A DNA stretch of 64,000 nt from Ruegeria atlantica (lineage in GTDB: Bacteria > Pseudomonadota > Alphaproteobacteria > Rhodobacterales > Rhodobacteraceae): assembly GCF_001458195.1 (NCBI RefSeq), contig NZ_CYPU01000023.1:124001-188000 (forward strand), in the 5' to 3' direction. A program made the position numbers and the translations under genes. The stretch's first letter is position 1. Every line of letters starts with the position of its first letter. Positions 25,115 through 33,945 of this stretch are shown in pieces. The notes beneath the pieces are model-generated. The model searched no databases. It saw only the letters and a program-made list of their open reading frames with translations, and was not told where the DNA came from.

Positions 25115-25350
25115 AGCATCGCCAGCTTGCGGATCGCCTGCGCTTCCTGCGTCCTGCCGCCGTGACGGTAGTTTCCATGCCTGTCGCCTTCAGGCGCACC
25201 GCCACGGGCTCCGTGAAGGCGGCAGACGGTCCACCCGCGCACCGCCGGGCCTTTGCACCTCTCGCCCGTGCGCTTCGATGTAGCCGTACATCTGGGCGCT
25301 GCATTCATCAATTCGACAAGGTACATGGGGTTAGTGTCAGGTTTCGGCAT
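25093..25350 (-). CDS. Small zinc-ribbon protein of the type found in mobile DNA
   Basis: The ATG at 25350 is preceded by GGAGGGGGCA. The 85-residue product has C21, C32, C43 and H46 (PRCTATSKRTGERCKGPAV, then CRLHG), followed by a Gly-rich GGAPEGDRHGNYRHGG stretch. This Cys3His plus HG-rich pattern is common in small genes of prophages and integrative elements in alphaproteobacteria, sometimes near terminase or integrase genes. Its direct function is unknown. It lies 0.5 kb past a tRNA, consistent with an element remnant. Confidence 0.72.
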   Translation of the reverse strand: MPKPDTNPMYLVELMNAAPRCTATSKRTGERCKGPAVRGWTVCRLHGARGGAPEGDRHGNYRHGGRTQEAQAIRKLAMLMRRTLP

Positions 25351-25629
25351 TGCCCCCTCCTGGTGCGATCTGTGGGATAGCAAGAAATAGCTGACAACAT
25401 TATTTTCTTACCCAAAAGCGGCCATTGGCAAGATAGTTGAACAACTTCCGCTTAGCGGACTTTTCCGCCATTCGAAGGTACTGACCCAACTAGTGCTTCG
25501 GCACCCAAACCTGCCGTTCAGCCCACAGTGGACGAGTGATTGTTTCAAACTCAAATTGGTCACTGGGTTCGGTTCAGTTTTAAGCCTAGCTACTGCATTG
25601 AAATCTGTGCCGTGCAAGCATGACTAACA
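25351..25629. other. Intergenic stretch with no recognisable gene
   Basis: Neither strand carries a frame with a ribosome site and a sensible product. The DNA is AT-richer than the chromosomal genes around it. Nothing repetitive was noticed. Confidence 0.5.
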
Positions 25630-26904
25630 TTAAAAGACCGCCCGCATCCTCAATCCCAAAACCAGACTGTGGTTTGCTGTTGGGTTCAGAGCGGGGTTCT
25701 TGATATATTGAACGTCGGGTGTGATCTGAATGTTCTCTGAAACTTGGAGTCGCGTGAACAATTCGATTGTGTACTGGTCACTCAAGCCCGAACCATAAGT
25801 GGTTTCATTTGGTTGACCCCAATTGACACCAAAACCCAACAGGCTGTCACCCGCGCCGAAATGATGCGCAAACCCAGCACTTACAGATTTCTGTAAAATG
25901 GTGCCGCCATCTTTGGCATAACCGGCCCGGAAAAAAGGCATCCACTTCTCGTCAAAGGAGCGGGAGTAGGAAAAGTTCACGCCCCATCCGTCGGGTACTC
26001 CGGCCGCCTGGCGTTCGTCGATATGCCAGAGCGTCAAATGCGTGTTGTCCAGATAGAACCGGTCCTGTGACGTGACCCAACCGATCTCAAGCGTTTTAAA
26101 AAATTCGCCGTCCCCAACTGTATCAAAACCATTCATCGGATCGGTCGAATCCGCATTAGCGTCAGCAAAACCTGTCACGAAATAAAGGTTGTCGGTGATC
26201 ATCCCATTTACGAACAAACCAAGCGCTGCATCGTCGGGCAGAGCCATTGCGGCTCCACCGGTCCCAAAGGCGAAATTGAAGAAGCCAGTCCAGGGAGAAG
26301 CCAGCGCGTATACATCCGTCCAGTCGGTAACATCGAGCATGCCGCCAATAATTTCCAGGCGCCCACCGCGCAGGTTTTGTTTCCAGTAAAAGTTGGTCAG
26401 CCTGTTGCCAGCATCGCTCAGCGAACTAAGCATCGCCCCGGCTAGACCAATATCCGCTGCCGCTGCGCTAACCGGTGGGCCGGAATACCCATGGCGATTT
26501 TCAACTTTCCAAACAAAAGTCCCTGTGTTGTCGCCACCTCGTCCAACCAGTTCCCATTGGCCATAGAAACGCACGGCGCCGCTGGTGAAACTGTTTTCTC
26601 CGCTGATCGTGTTCGATGGAAACAGCCCCGCGGTAGTGTAATCCAGAGTGTATGAGATGCCGGTTCTTTGGCGGAAACGCTCTGTCCATTCCCGATAGCT
26701 GAGCAAGACATCCTGCCCAGTTAGCGTGTCTTTTTTTCTGGCGTCATTGCGCAACTGGCTTGGGACTGCATCAGGCCCACCAAATCGGATAGTGGTCTGA
26801 GGCAGAATGGTTGTTGAACTTGCATCTTCAGCCAACGCATCATGTGCTACAAAATTCAGACCAACTCCTGCTCCGATCAAAACAATCGTAAGAAACCTGC
26901 TCAT
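25630..26904 (-). CDS. OprB-type carbohydrate porin
   Basis: From the ATG at 26904 the product is 424 residues and starts with a signal peptide (MSRFLTIVLIGAGVGLNFVA, cut near ALA-ED). The mature part has alternating beta strands with aromatic girdles, the OprB-like VWKVENRHGYSG and GWGVNFSYSRSFDEKW segments, and a C-terminal Phe (GLRMRAVF), a standard outer-membrane insertion signal. It is a likely outer-membrane channel for sugars or other small polar solutes. It lies downstream of a Tat-exported racemase-like enzyme and is divergent from an AraC regulator, so substrate-specific uptake is likely. An upstream start at 26946 would spoil the signal peptide. Confidence 0.88.
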   Translation of the reverse strand: MSRFLTIVLIGAGVGLNFVAHDALAEDASSTTILPQTTIRFGGPDAVPSQLRNDARKKDTLTGQDVLLSYREWTERFRQRTGISYTLDYTTAGLFPSNTISGENSFTSGAVRFYGQWELVGRGGDNTGTFVWKVENRHGYSGPPVSAAAADIGLAGAMLSSLSDAGNRLTNFYWKQNLRGGRLEIIGGMLDVTDWTDVYALASPWTGFFNFAFGTGGAAMALPDDAALGLFVNGMITDNLYFVTGFADANADSTDPMNGFDTVGDGEFFKTLEIGWVTSQDRFYLDNTHLTLWHIDERQAAGVPDGWGVNFSYSRSFDEKWMPFFRAGYAKDGGTILQKSVSAGFAHHFGAGDSLLGFGVNWGQPNETTYGSGLSDQYTIELFTRLQVSENIQITPDVQYIKNPALNPTANHSLVLGLRMRAVF

Positions 26905-27006
26905 TGCTTTTTCCCAATCGATCTTATTTTCAGGCGACATATCCACCCGATACCTTGCACCAGAAAATGCTGACCCTGGCGGATTCCAGGATCAGCGTTA
27001 ATTGAG

Positions 27007-28002
27007 CTAGACGTGGCCGGAGAATGGTCGGCGTGCGCAACCCGCGTGGATCCAATTGGTCAGTGACGTGTAGTCCCAAACAGGCATGTTCACCAACCGC
27101 TGAACTGCATGCGCATGTGGGGACAGTTCGGTACATTCCAACAGGATCACACCGATATCGGGGTCTTTTGCCAAAAGGCGTTTGATCCCGGTAAGCACGT
27201 CTTGTTCAAATTTCACTGGATTGTAAGCACCCTGAACGGCCATGGCCCTGGCGAACTCGATGTCATCTTCGCACCCTTCGACCACGACGCGATTGGCCTT
27301 GTCATCCGGACTCAGCCCGCAGTTCTCCATCGCCGGGCCTTCGCGCAGAAGCGGCCCGTTGGCGGTCAGCACACCAACTTTTTTGTTGCCGGGCAAAGAC
27401 CGGACCATCATTGGCAGCATCATCAGGCTGGATGAAAAGAATGGCGTATTGATCCGCTCTTGAACCGCAATCTGGTAGTGACCAAAGAAGCCACAGTTCC
27501 CCATGATCGCCCGCACGCCCTGCATTTCAAGCCACTGCGCGGCCTCGACGCAGGCATCGGTGAACTGCTCGACAGGTGTTGTCGCCATCACGTCCAGAAC
27601 ATTTTCGGCATTCATCTCGCGATACAGCATCGGGAAATCGAACGTCGTCGCGTTTCCCATGTTGCCCGGTATCATCGGCAGGTTGGCCTGAAACTGGATC
27701 AGTCCAACAGTCAAACCCGAGACATTGCGCCCAGGCCACCAGGTAACATCTGTATTGTTGAAACCAGACTGCGGCGCGTAAAGATCATTGCCTCGTGAAC
27801 CCGGATCAACCGTCTTCCAGTCAACGGTCGGTATTGTGCCGTCGGCCGCCGTCTGCGCCGTTGCCTGGCTGGAGCTGGCGATCACACTCGCGCTGAATGC
27901 GGCTGCCCCAACGGCTGCGGTTCCCATGAATTCACGTCTATCTATGACGGTTCCGGTGTCGGTATCATCAGGCGGCAGTTCGGGGTCATAATCGGTACTC
28001 AT
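27007..28002 (-). CDS. Tat-exported Asp/Glu/hydantoin racemase-like protein
   Basis: The 331-residue protein has a twin-arginine signal (DRREFMGTAAVGAAAFSAS, R22-R23) and a probable cut near residue 50. The rest is an Asp/Glu racemase-superfamily fold with two conserved cysteines, C170 in MGNCGFFGHY and C290 in LLECTELSPHAHA, the usual acid-base pair. Most members are cytosolic; a Tat-exported periplasmic form is unusual. The gene lies between an OprB porin and a divergent AraC regulator, so it may process a substrate entering through that porin. The substrate cannot be told from sequence. Confidence 0.82.
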   Translation of the reverse strand: MSTDYDPELPPDDTDTGTVIDRREFMGTAAVGAAAFSASVIASSSQATAQTAADGTIPTVDWKTVDPGSRGNDLYAPQSGFNNTDVTWWPGRNVSGLTVGLIQFQANLPMIPGNMGNATTFDFPMLYREMNAENVLDVMATTPVEQFTDACVEAAQWLEMQGVRAIMGNCGFFGHYQIAVQERINTPFFSSSLMMLPMMVRSLPGNKKVGVLTANGPLLREGPAMENCGLSPDDKANRVVVEGCEDDIEFARAMAVQGAYNPVKFEQDVLTGIKRLLAKDPDIGVILLECTELSPHAHAVQRLVNMPVWDYTSLTNWIHAGCARRPFSGHV

Positions 28003-28204
28003 CCTGGTTTTCTCCCATTCCTAGTTAGATTGAAATGTGGCAGCCTACTGAGAAAAGCTGCGCCCAAAATCGATGCATCCAGCTGGTGAGCGGTTTGCAC
28101 AATGGGCTGGCATGCTTGAACTCCGTCACGATGTTGGAACTCAAAGCACTGCGGCTGAAATCACCGAGGTGCCTGATGATCATAGACAATTGATGAAAGT
28201 TCGC

Positions 28205-28261
28205 GCCTGACAGGTTTGGCACCAATTGGGCGGAAAAGTTGTCAAACCTGTCAGGTCTGTC
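28205..28261. promoter_or_regulatory. Paired palindromic operator between racemase and AraC genes
   Basis: CCTGACAGGTTTG (28205-28217) and CAAACCTGTCAGG (28242-28254) are perfect inverted copies. Each contains the palindrome CCTGWCAGG, centred 41 bases apart, close to four helical turns. A further CTGTCA half-site follows at 28256. This suits a looping AraC-type regulator of the divergent genes. Confidence 0.65.
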
Positions 28262-28305
28262 AAATTTTTTTACCCAGCGGGCGGAAACAGTGATGTTATG
28301 GGATT

Positions 28306-29340
28306 ATGAACAATGACCGCCTGATTACCGGGCCGGATGCACGGTCCAGCATGTCGACATTGCCTTTGGTTCGGCTGATATCAGCCCATCCGGTCCTTGA
28401 GGAGATGGACAAACGAGGCCTGCCTTCTGACGACGTTCTGGACAGCGTCGGCCTTAACCGCGAGGCACTGCTGGATTCGGACACGTTTGTGCATGCGATG
28501 GTCATGTATCAGTTTCTTGAGGCTGCGGCCGATGCGTCAGGCGAGAGGGATTTTTGCGCCAGAATTGGTGAGAATCTGGATCTGAGCAAATGGTATCCAA
28601 CCGTTGGCGTTTCCAAAACGGCCTCTACCATTGGCGACCTGTTGACTGCGTGGGTTGTCTCCGCGACTAAGCATTCCAGTGCAATTCAGCAAAGGCTGGA
28701 TGTTCATGGGGCTATGGCCATCATAAGTGGGCACAGATCCTTTAAATTGTCGCTTACACCTGCTCAGGTCGACGGGTTTCATGTGGGCTTTCTGATTTCA
28801 ATTTTGCGACACGCCATGGGCCCAGACTGGAAGCCGTCAGAGGTATTGGTAACGGTCAGCGAATCAAAGGCATTGCCACGGATATTTCACGGCATCCACG
28901 CAGTAAAAGGGGACCGCCAAGGCCACAAGATCCGGTTCCCAGCCCAATGGCTTGCCAGGCAATTCGACGAGGCCGATTTTCTCAGGCGGGCTCTTCTAGA
29001 AAAAGAAAGCCAGAACCCAGCTAAATCCATCGTTTCTTCAATCAAGCAAGCCCTCAGGCCCCATATTGGCGAACCCGGTTTGTCCGGGCCAAAGATGGCA
29101 TCGATTTGCGGCATGAACTACCGCATTCTGATGCGGCTGCTTGCCTTTGAGGGCACAAATCTCACCCAAATCACCAATGATCTGAAATGTGAAATTGCAG
29201 TGGGTGCCCTGGCGCAGGAAAAAACGAGTATTTCTGAAATCGCTGGCCAACTAGGCTACTCAGACTCAACCAGTTTCACCCGTGCGTTCCGAAAATGGAC
29301 AGGGTTCTCCCCGACCAAGTACCGGGAATGGAAACTGTGA
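28306..29340 (+). CDS. AraC-family transcriptional regulator
   Basis: The 344-residue protein has the N-terminal AraC-type ligand domain of the OruR/ArgR group (about 25-215) and a C-terminal double helix-turn-helix (about 240-344: ISEIAGQLGYSDSTSFTRAF followed by RKWTGFSPTKYREWKL). It is divergent from the racemase-porin genes and probably regulates them through the palindromes at 28205-28261. An internal ATG at 28351 is a possible start. The effector may be an amino acid or related compound, by analogy with family members and the racemase neighbour. Confidence 0.9.
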   Translation: MNNDRLITGPDARSSMSTLPLVRLISAHPVLEEMDKRGLPSDDVLDSVGLNREALLDSDTFVHAMVMYQFLEAAADASGERDFCARIGENLDLSKWYPTVGVSKTASTIGDLLTAWVVSATKHSSAIQQRLDVHGAMAIISGHRSFKLSLTPAQVDGFHVGFLISILRHAMGPDWKPSEVLVTVSESKALPRIFHGIHAVKGDRQGHKIRFPAQWLARQFDEADFLRRALLEKESQNPAKSIVSSIKQALRPHIGEPGLSGPKMASICGMNYRILMRLLAFEGTNLTQITNDLKCEIAVGALAQEKTSISEIAGQLGYSDSTSFTRAFRKWTGFSPTKYREWKL

Positions 29341-29528
29341 CGACGTCAAAATGGCGTCGGATTATTCGGAAAACGAACGGTAGAATTAGTTTGTTTCGGC
29401 GTTTTCATGCTCTCTGCAACTTATGCCCGCTTTCTGCCCTTCGCGTCGTATGCTGCGAGCCAAACCAACGAGCACTTTGGGCTCGATGCGGACATTCAGT
29501 TAATAACGCCCAATGTCTGCAATGCGGT

Positions 29529-30752
29529 GCCGTTTCAACCGATCGCCGCAACACATTCATGGAACGTCTCTGCTGGTGAGAAGTAATGCAACGTTTTTCT
29601 TGGCCGCTCGTTGAGTTCACGAGCAACTGCGTCGAGATGTTCCTGGCTGTGCACTGAGAGGTCGGTGCCCTTTGGGAAGTACTGGCGCAGGAGACGGTTG
29701 GTATTCTCGTTGGTGCCGCGTTGCCACGGGCTGTGCGGGTCGCAAAAGTAGATGTCGAGATCGGTGGCCAGTGCCAGGTTCTTGTGATCGGCAAGCTCTT
29801 TGCCGCGGTCCCAGGTCAGCGTCTGGCGAAGCTCTCTCGGCAGATGTTGGATTTGTGCGGTCAGCGCAGCCACGACAGTCTGCGTTTCTTTCCCGCCCAC
29901 CTTCACGAGCATGACATAGCGCGTGCGCCGCTCCACCAGCGTCGCGATGAAGCTGTTCTTCGAGCCGGCGATCAGGTCACCTTCCCAGTGGCCGGGAATG
30001 GCGCGGTCTTCGACAGCGGCCGGGCGTTCCCGGATCGAGATCGCATCCTTGATTTGACCGAGCCCATCCCGCTTCAGGCTAGCATGGCGAGACCGGCGGA
30101 TGGCACGTGTCGCGCGCAAATGTGCAAGCAACTCCTTCTTCAGAACGCCACGGGCCTGGATAAACAGGCTTCTGTAGATCGTTTCGTGAGACACACGCTC
30201 GCCCTCGTCGTCGGGATGCTCGCGCTTCAGCCAACCCGCGATTTGCTGCGGCGACCACTTGCGTTCGAGCTTCTGAGCTATTGTGTGACAGAGCGCCGGC
30301 CTCTCCGCCAGCTTGCAGGGCTTCGGACGCCGTGCACGCTCCCAGGCTGCCTGATCGGACTGGGTGGCCCGGTAATGCTGACGCCCCCCGTTGCGCCGCA
30401 CCTCCCGGCTGATCGTCGATGGAGATCGGCGCAGCTGACGCGCAATTGTACGAACGGACAACTCGGCTCCAAGCCCGCGTGAGATTTCTTCGCGCTCTGC
30501 CGTTGTCAACGCCCACCGTGATCGCCGCCGCTCTGGTGGCCGTATACCACCCGTTCTCGCAAGCAGGGGATAGATCGACGACGAGCCTCGATCAAACAAC
30601 CGACCGATCGAGCTCATCGACTCTCCGCGCTGCCAGCGATCCCAAATCTCTGCCTTCTGTTTCTCCGTAAAATAAATCCGACGACGATAAGCCATACCAA
30701 CACTCCATCCTTGCTTCCAAAGTGAAGTGTTGCGGCGATCCGTTGAGTCCGC
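29529..30752 (-). mobile_element. IS30-family insertion sequence
   Basis: A complete transposase gene is flanked by terminal inverted repeats: 29535-29554 matches the reverse complement of 30727-30746 at 19 of 20 bases, and weaker similarity extends six bases outward. The transposase stop lies inside the left repeat. Total length of about 1.22 kb is normal for IS30 elements. I could not define a target duplication. Confidence 0.85.
29535..30695 (-). CDS. IS30-family transposase
   Basis: The 386-residue protein has an N-terminal helix-turn-helix pair (YFTEKQKAEIWDRWQRGESM; RTIARQLRRSPSTISREVRR) and an IS30-type DDE catalytic core: GHWEGDLIAG, TWDRGKELA and GTNENTNRLLRQYFPKGTDL. It appears intact, so the element may still be mobile. 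It sits between the AraC regulator and the oleate hydratase gene and breaks no recognisable gene. A long plus-strand frame opposite it is a shadow. Confidence 0.95.
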   Translation of the reverse strand: MAYRRRIYFTEKQKAEIWDRWQRGESMSSIGRLFDRGSSSIYPLLARTGGIRPPERRRSRWALTTAEREEISRGLGAELSVRTIARQLRRSPSTISREVRRNGGRQHYRATQSDQAAWERARRPKPCKLAERPALCHTIAQKLERKWSPQQIAGWLKREHPDDEGERVSHETIYRSLFIQARGVLKKELLAHLRATRAIRRSRHASLKRDGLGQIKDAISIRERPAAVEDRAIPGHWEGDLIAGSKNSFIATLVERRTRYVMLVKVGGKETQTVVAALTAQIQHLPRELRQTLTWDRGKELADHKNLALATDLDIYFCDPHSPWQRGTNENTNRLLRQYFPKGTDLSVHSQEHLDAVARELNERPRKTLHYFSPAETFHECVAAIG

Positions 30753-30956
30753 CGCCCAAAGCGGTCAAATTAAATTCGCGCTCTTCGTTCGTGCGGCAAG
30801 ATCGCCTGAGAGCCAACGGCATGGGATATGAAAACAAATAAGCCCTTAGCGCGACAACAATCAGATAAGTCTGGAGGATAACGGTTGGCTGATCAAAAGT
30901 TCACCTTGCCTACACCTTTGCCGGAGTTACCTTGCATTGCTAATAAGGAGAGTAGA

Positions 30957-32588
30957 ATGGGCCAGATGCAAGATAACAGCAACAATTCCAAGGTTTATCT
31001 CAACGGTCTGGGCCTAGGATCTATATCGGCCGCAGTTTATCTGGTGCAGAAAGCCGGTTTTGATCCGGCGAACATCCATATTTTCGAACAAAACCCGGAG
31101 AGAGATCTGGTAGGCGGCTCGATGGATGCCTCAATGAAAATGGTCGACGGCAAGCCTGTCTATTTTATGCGCGGTAGCCGGATGTACGAAGACAAGGTCT
31201 ACTGCTGCACCAAAGAGCTTTGGTCGCTTATCCCCTATGACGAACATGGTTCTTGCCTCGACGATCATGAGCGCAACCATGAAGAATGCCAGGTCGATAC
31301 CGTCGTCCGCCTGCTGCATGCAGATGGCGAAAAGGACAGCGGCCACGACCTCGGCCTCGGCCCAATTGAGACAGTTCAGATGGCGCGCTTGATGGCGACA
31401 CCCGAGTCGTCGATTCCCGATGATGCCAAAATCACCGACTATTTCAGTCACGCCTTTTTCCGCAGCAACTACTGGTACATGTGGCGCGCCCTTTTCGCAT
31501 TTCAGCCATGGCACTCGGCGGTCGAGATGCGGCGCTATATGCGTCTGTTCTTCCATCGGATGTCCGATATGGAGAAGATGACCTCGCTAGAGCGTACCCG
31601 CTACACTAATTACCATTCCTTCATCTTGCCGGCGCTGCGTTTGTTGACCGAGAAAGGCGTTCAAATCCACTATAACTGCCGCGTTACGGACGCGGACTTC
31701 AAAGTTGACGGCACACAGCGCTGGATTGAGCGCTTGCATTTGGAGAGCTCGGACGGTGAGGTCATGGACCCGATCGAGGTTCAGCCGCACGATAGGGCAT
31801 TCTTGACGATTGGTTCAATCGTATCCAATCACGCCTATGGGTCCCACGACCAACGCGTCTCGATGTCGCCCCCGGAGAAGCCAGGCGGAGCGTACTTGCT
31901 CTGGCAGAAATTGGTGGCTAAGCAATCTGACTTGGGCCGCCCTGAGCGCTTCCTGCGGGATGTATCGCTCTCCAGGATGATGCATTGCACTGTGACCTTC
32001 CGCGGCAGCCTTTTTGAGCGAAAGTTCCAGTGGCTCGTAGAGCGGTTGATGGGACGGCAAAGCCCATTACCCCTTACGCACTCACCTTGGATCTTGCATC
32101 TGCACACCTATCGGCAACCCTTTTATCCTGGACAGGCCGCTGACACCTGCGTGATCTGGGTTTCAGCCCTCGGCGAGGACAACGAAGGGCAATTCGTGAA
32201 AAAGCCAATGTATGAGTGTACAGGGCGCGAGATTCTGGAGGAGATCCTTGGTCATCTCTGGGGCGACCTGGACGGGGACGAAAAAACAGAACTCCTTGAC
32301 ACCTCGTACTGCGTGCCCTGTCGCTTGCCCTACGGCATTTCTCAGTTTTTGCCTCGTGCAGAAGGGGACCGGCCACCTGTCATTCCCGAAGGTTCTCAGA
32401 ACTTCGCATTGCTGGGGCAGTTTGTGGAGATCCCCGACGGGATCGTGTTCACCACCGAGTACAGCGTCCTCGGGGCGATCTTGGCGATCAAGGGGCTGGT
32501 GAACGCCTCGATCGAACCTCCTGCGATGTATTTCGGCCAGCACGACCCATGGACAAACTTGGCGACGGCCAAGGCTATCCTCAGATGA
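30957..32588 (+). CDS. Oleate hydratase family protein with variant RGSRM motif
   Basis: From the ATG at 30957 (AAGGAG seven bases upstream) the product is 543 residues. An FAD-binding GLGLGSISAAVYL lies near the N-terminus, with further family segments such as TNYHSFILPALRLLTEKGVQ, HCTVTFRGS and LGQFVEIPDG. Family enzymes add water to the cis-9 double bond of oleate to give 10-hydroxystearate. The motif normally RGGREM reads RGSRM at 72-76, so Met stands where the catalytic Glu is expected; as I recall, a monomeric Rhodococcus enzyme shares this swap. A TTG at 30885 with GGAGG upstream is a real alternative start. The gene lies directly downstream of the IS30 copy. Confidence 0.85.
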   Translation: MGQMQDNSNNSKVYLNGLGLGSISAAVYLVQKAGFDPANIHIFEQNPERDLVGGSMDASMKMVDGKPVYFMRGSRMYEDKVYCCTKELWSLIPYDEHGSCLDDHERNHEECQVDTVVRLLHADGEKDSGHDLGLGPIETVQMARLMATPESSIPDDAKITDYFSHAFFRSNYWYMWRALFAFQPWHSAVEMRRYMRLFFHRMSDMEKMTSLERTRYTNYHSFILPALRLLTEKGVQIHYNCRVTDADFKVDGTQRWIERLHLESSDGEVMDPIEVQPHDRAFLTIGSIVSNHAYGSHDQRVSMSPPEKPGGAYLLWQKLVAKQSDLGRPERFLRDVSLSRMMHCTVTFRGSLFERKFQWLVERLMGRQSPLPLTHSPWILHLHTYRQPFYPGQAADTCVIWVSALGEDNEGQFVKKPMYECTGREILEEILGHLWGDLDGDEKTELLDTSYCVPCRLPYGISQFLPRAEGDRPPVIPEGSQNFALLGQFVEIPDGIVFTTEYSVLGAILAIKGLVNASIEPPAMYFGQHDPWTNLATAKAILR

Positions 32589-32993
32589 GGGTCGTACTAC
32601 CCCCCCCCAAAAAAAATTGCCACTAGACTGGCCGCAAGAGGGGGTTCTGCACTTTCAGCAAAAGACTGCTTGGTCCGCAAGGCGGTCGTTCAGGCAACGT
32701 GCAGCGAACGGCGGCATTGAGCCCAATCTGCTCATTCATGAAAGGTGCGGCATCCGTCACGAAGGGCGGAAAGCAGTCATTCGCTGCAGGCGCATGAAAT
32801 GCAAGCCAAAATAGAAAAGCGGTCACTCGAGATGGATGAATGAGGCCTCAGGAGGCGTCCCGTTCGAATATGGAGCATGCTTTCTTCACACCCCACAGAA
32901 CACTCAGACGTTTTTATGTTTTGCAGGGGCTCTGCCTCGCCTTCACCGTTCGCGAAAAGAAGTTGGAGCAAGTACGCTCCAAGGCGATCGGCT
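32589..32993. other. Intergenic region with degenerate repeat words
   Basis: No supported gene is seen. It begins with a C-run followed by an A-run (near 32600) and contains, at 32764-32786, a 23-base word recurring with two mismatches at 39869-39891. The strands converge here, from the hydratase and the LuxR gene. Confidence 0.5.
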
Positions 32994-33818
32994 TCAGTTA
33001 GCGTTCAGTGATTTGGACGACAACGATGAGTGTCCGCCCGAAACCAATTCATCTATGAACTTCGAAAACAACTCACCTTGAGATCGGATCTGCAGTTTTG
33101 AATAAACATTCCTTCGGTGGATACGCACAGTGCCGGGGGAAATTTTGAGGATGCGCCCCACAGCGTCTGCGGAATGACCTTTGAGCGTGTATTCGACGAC
33201 CTGGCGTTCTCTTGGCGTCAGGGCACCCTGTCCGAAATTGGTAAAAGCAAGGGCCACGCTTTGATAAAGATCATCATCTGCTACCTCGCCTTCAACAGAT
33301 CCAAACCGGTTGGCAAGATCGTCCCAGTGTCTTTTGCATGTCGCCTGCACAATGGGCCAAAACTCATTGAGTTGTCGGAAATCCTTGGCTGAAAAAGCCT
33401 TTTGCTCACGCATCACGGAAACAACCACACTGGCGGATTCAGGAAGCCGGATCACAAAGCCCATTTCTTCCGCAAGCCCGGTTCGGGCATAATAGCTGCG
33501 ATAGTATTCGCCCTGAAAAAACCTGTCCGGTGCCAGATCGCGAATTCGATGCAGTCCGGGAACGAAATCGGTCTCGCAAACAAGATAAAATGGGTCAAGC
33601 AAGTATGGGCCTTCCTGATAGTCCTCAACAAAGACCTTGCGCTTATTTTTTGGGAAATCGTCATACAAATCCAAAGGGCGGGCTTGGCCAAAATATCCAA
33701 ATACAACAGTGTAATCGAACGGGGTGATCTGCCTCAGCGTATCAGACAAGGTTTGTGCAAAGCTCTCTGAGCCGATAGCGTCAATGAGCGTGCCGGTTGC
33801 TTCGTACAAAGCTTTCAT
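32994..33818 (-). CDS. LuxR-family transcriptional regulator
   Basis: The 274-residue protein has an N-terminal sensor-like domain (about 1-190, perhaps GAF-like or autoinducer-domain-like, not assignable from motifs) and a C-terminal LuxR helix-turn-helix at about 200-260 (ALTPRERQVVEYTLKGHSAD, then AVGRILKISPGTVRIHRRNV). It is divergent from the PotABCD-type operon, 127 bases away, with an inverted repeat in between. It likely controls that operon in response to its substrate. The first five residues of a typical AHL domain are not recognisable, so quorum sensing is not claimed. Confidence 0.87.
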   Translation of the reverse strand: MKALYEATGTLIDAIGSESFAQTLSDTLRQITPFDYTVVFGYFGQARPLDLYDDFPKNKRKVFVEDYQEGPYLLDPFYLVCETDFVPGLHRIRDLAPDRFFQGEYYRSYYARTGLAEEMGFVIRLPESASVVVSVMREQKAFSAKDFRQLNEFWPIVQATCKRHWDDLANRFGSVEGEVADDDLYQSVALAFTNFGQGALTPRERQVVEYTLKGHSADAVGRILKISPGTVRIHRRNVYSKLQIRSQGELFSKFIDELVSGGHSSLSSKSLNAN

Positions 33819-33849
33819 GATCCTCCTCCGCGCCCTGCTATTCAGATTG

Positions 33850-33871
33850 ATATACTAAAAACATGGTATAT
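33850..33871. promoter_or_regulatory. AT-rich inverted repeat between LuxR gene and ABC operon
   Basis: ATATAC (33850-33855) and GTATAT (33866-33871) form a perfect 6-bp inverted repeat with a 10-base spacer. It lies between the divergent LuxR gene (start 33818) and the transporter operon (start 33946), a plausible operator or overlapping promoter. Confidence 0.4.
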
Positions 33872-33945
33872 ACACTGAAACAAGTTTTTCTTACAGTTTT
33901 TCCAATATAGATAGTAGTCAACAAATCGGAAAAAGATAGAAATAA

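Noticed and set aside
29721..30482. 253-residue plus-strand frame
   Set aside because: It is antisense to the intact IS30 transposase.
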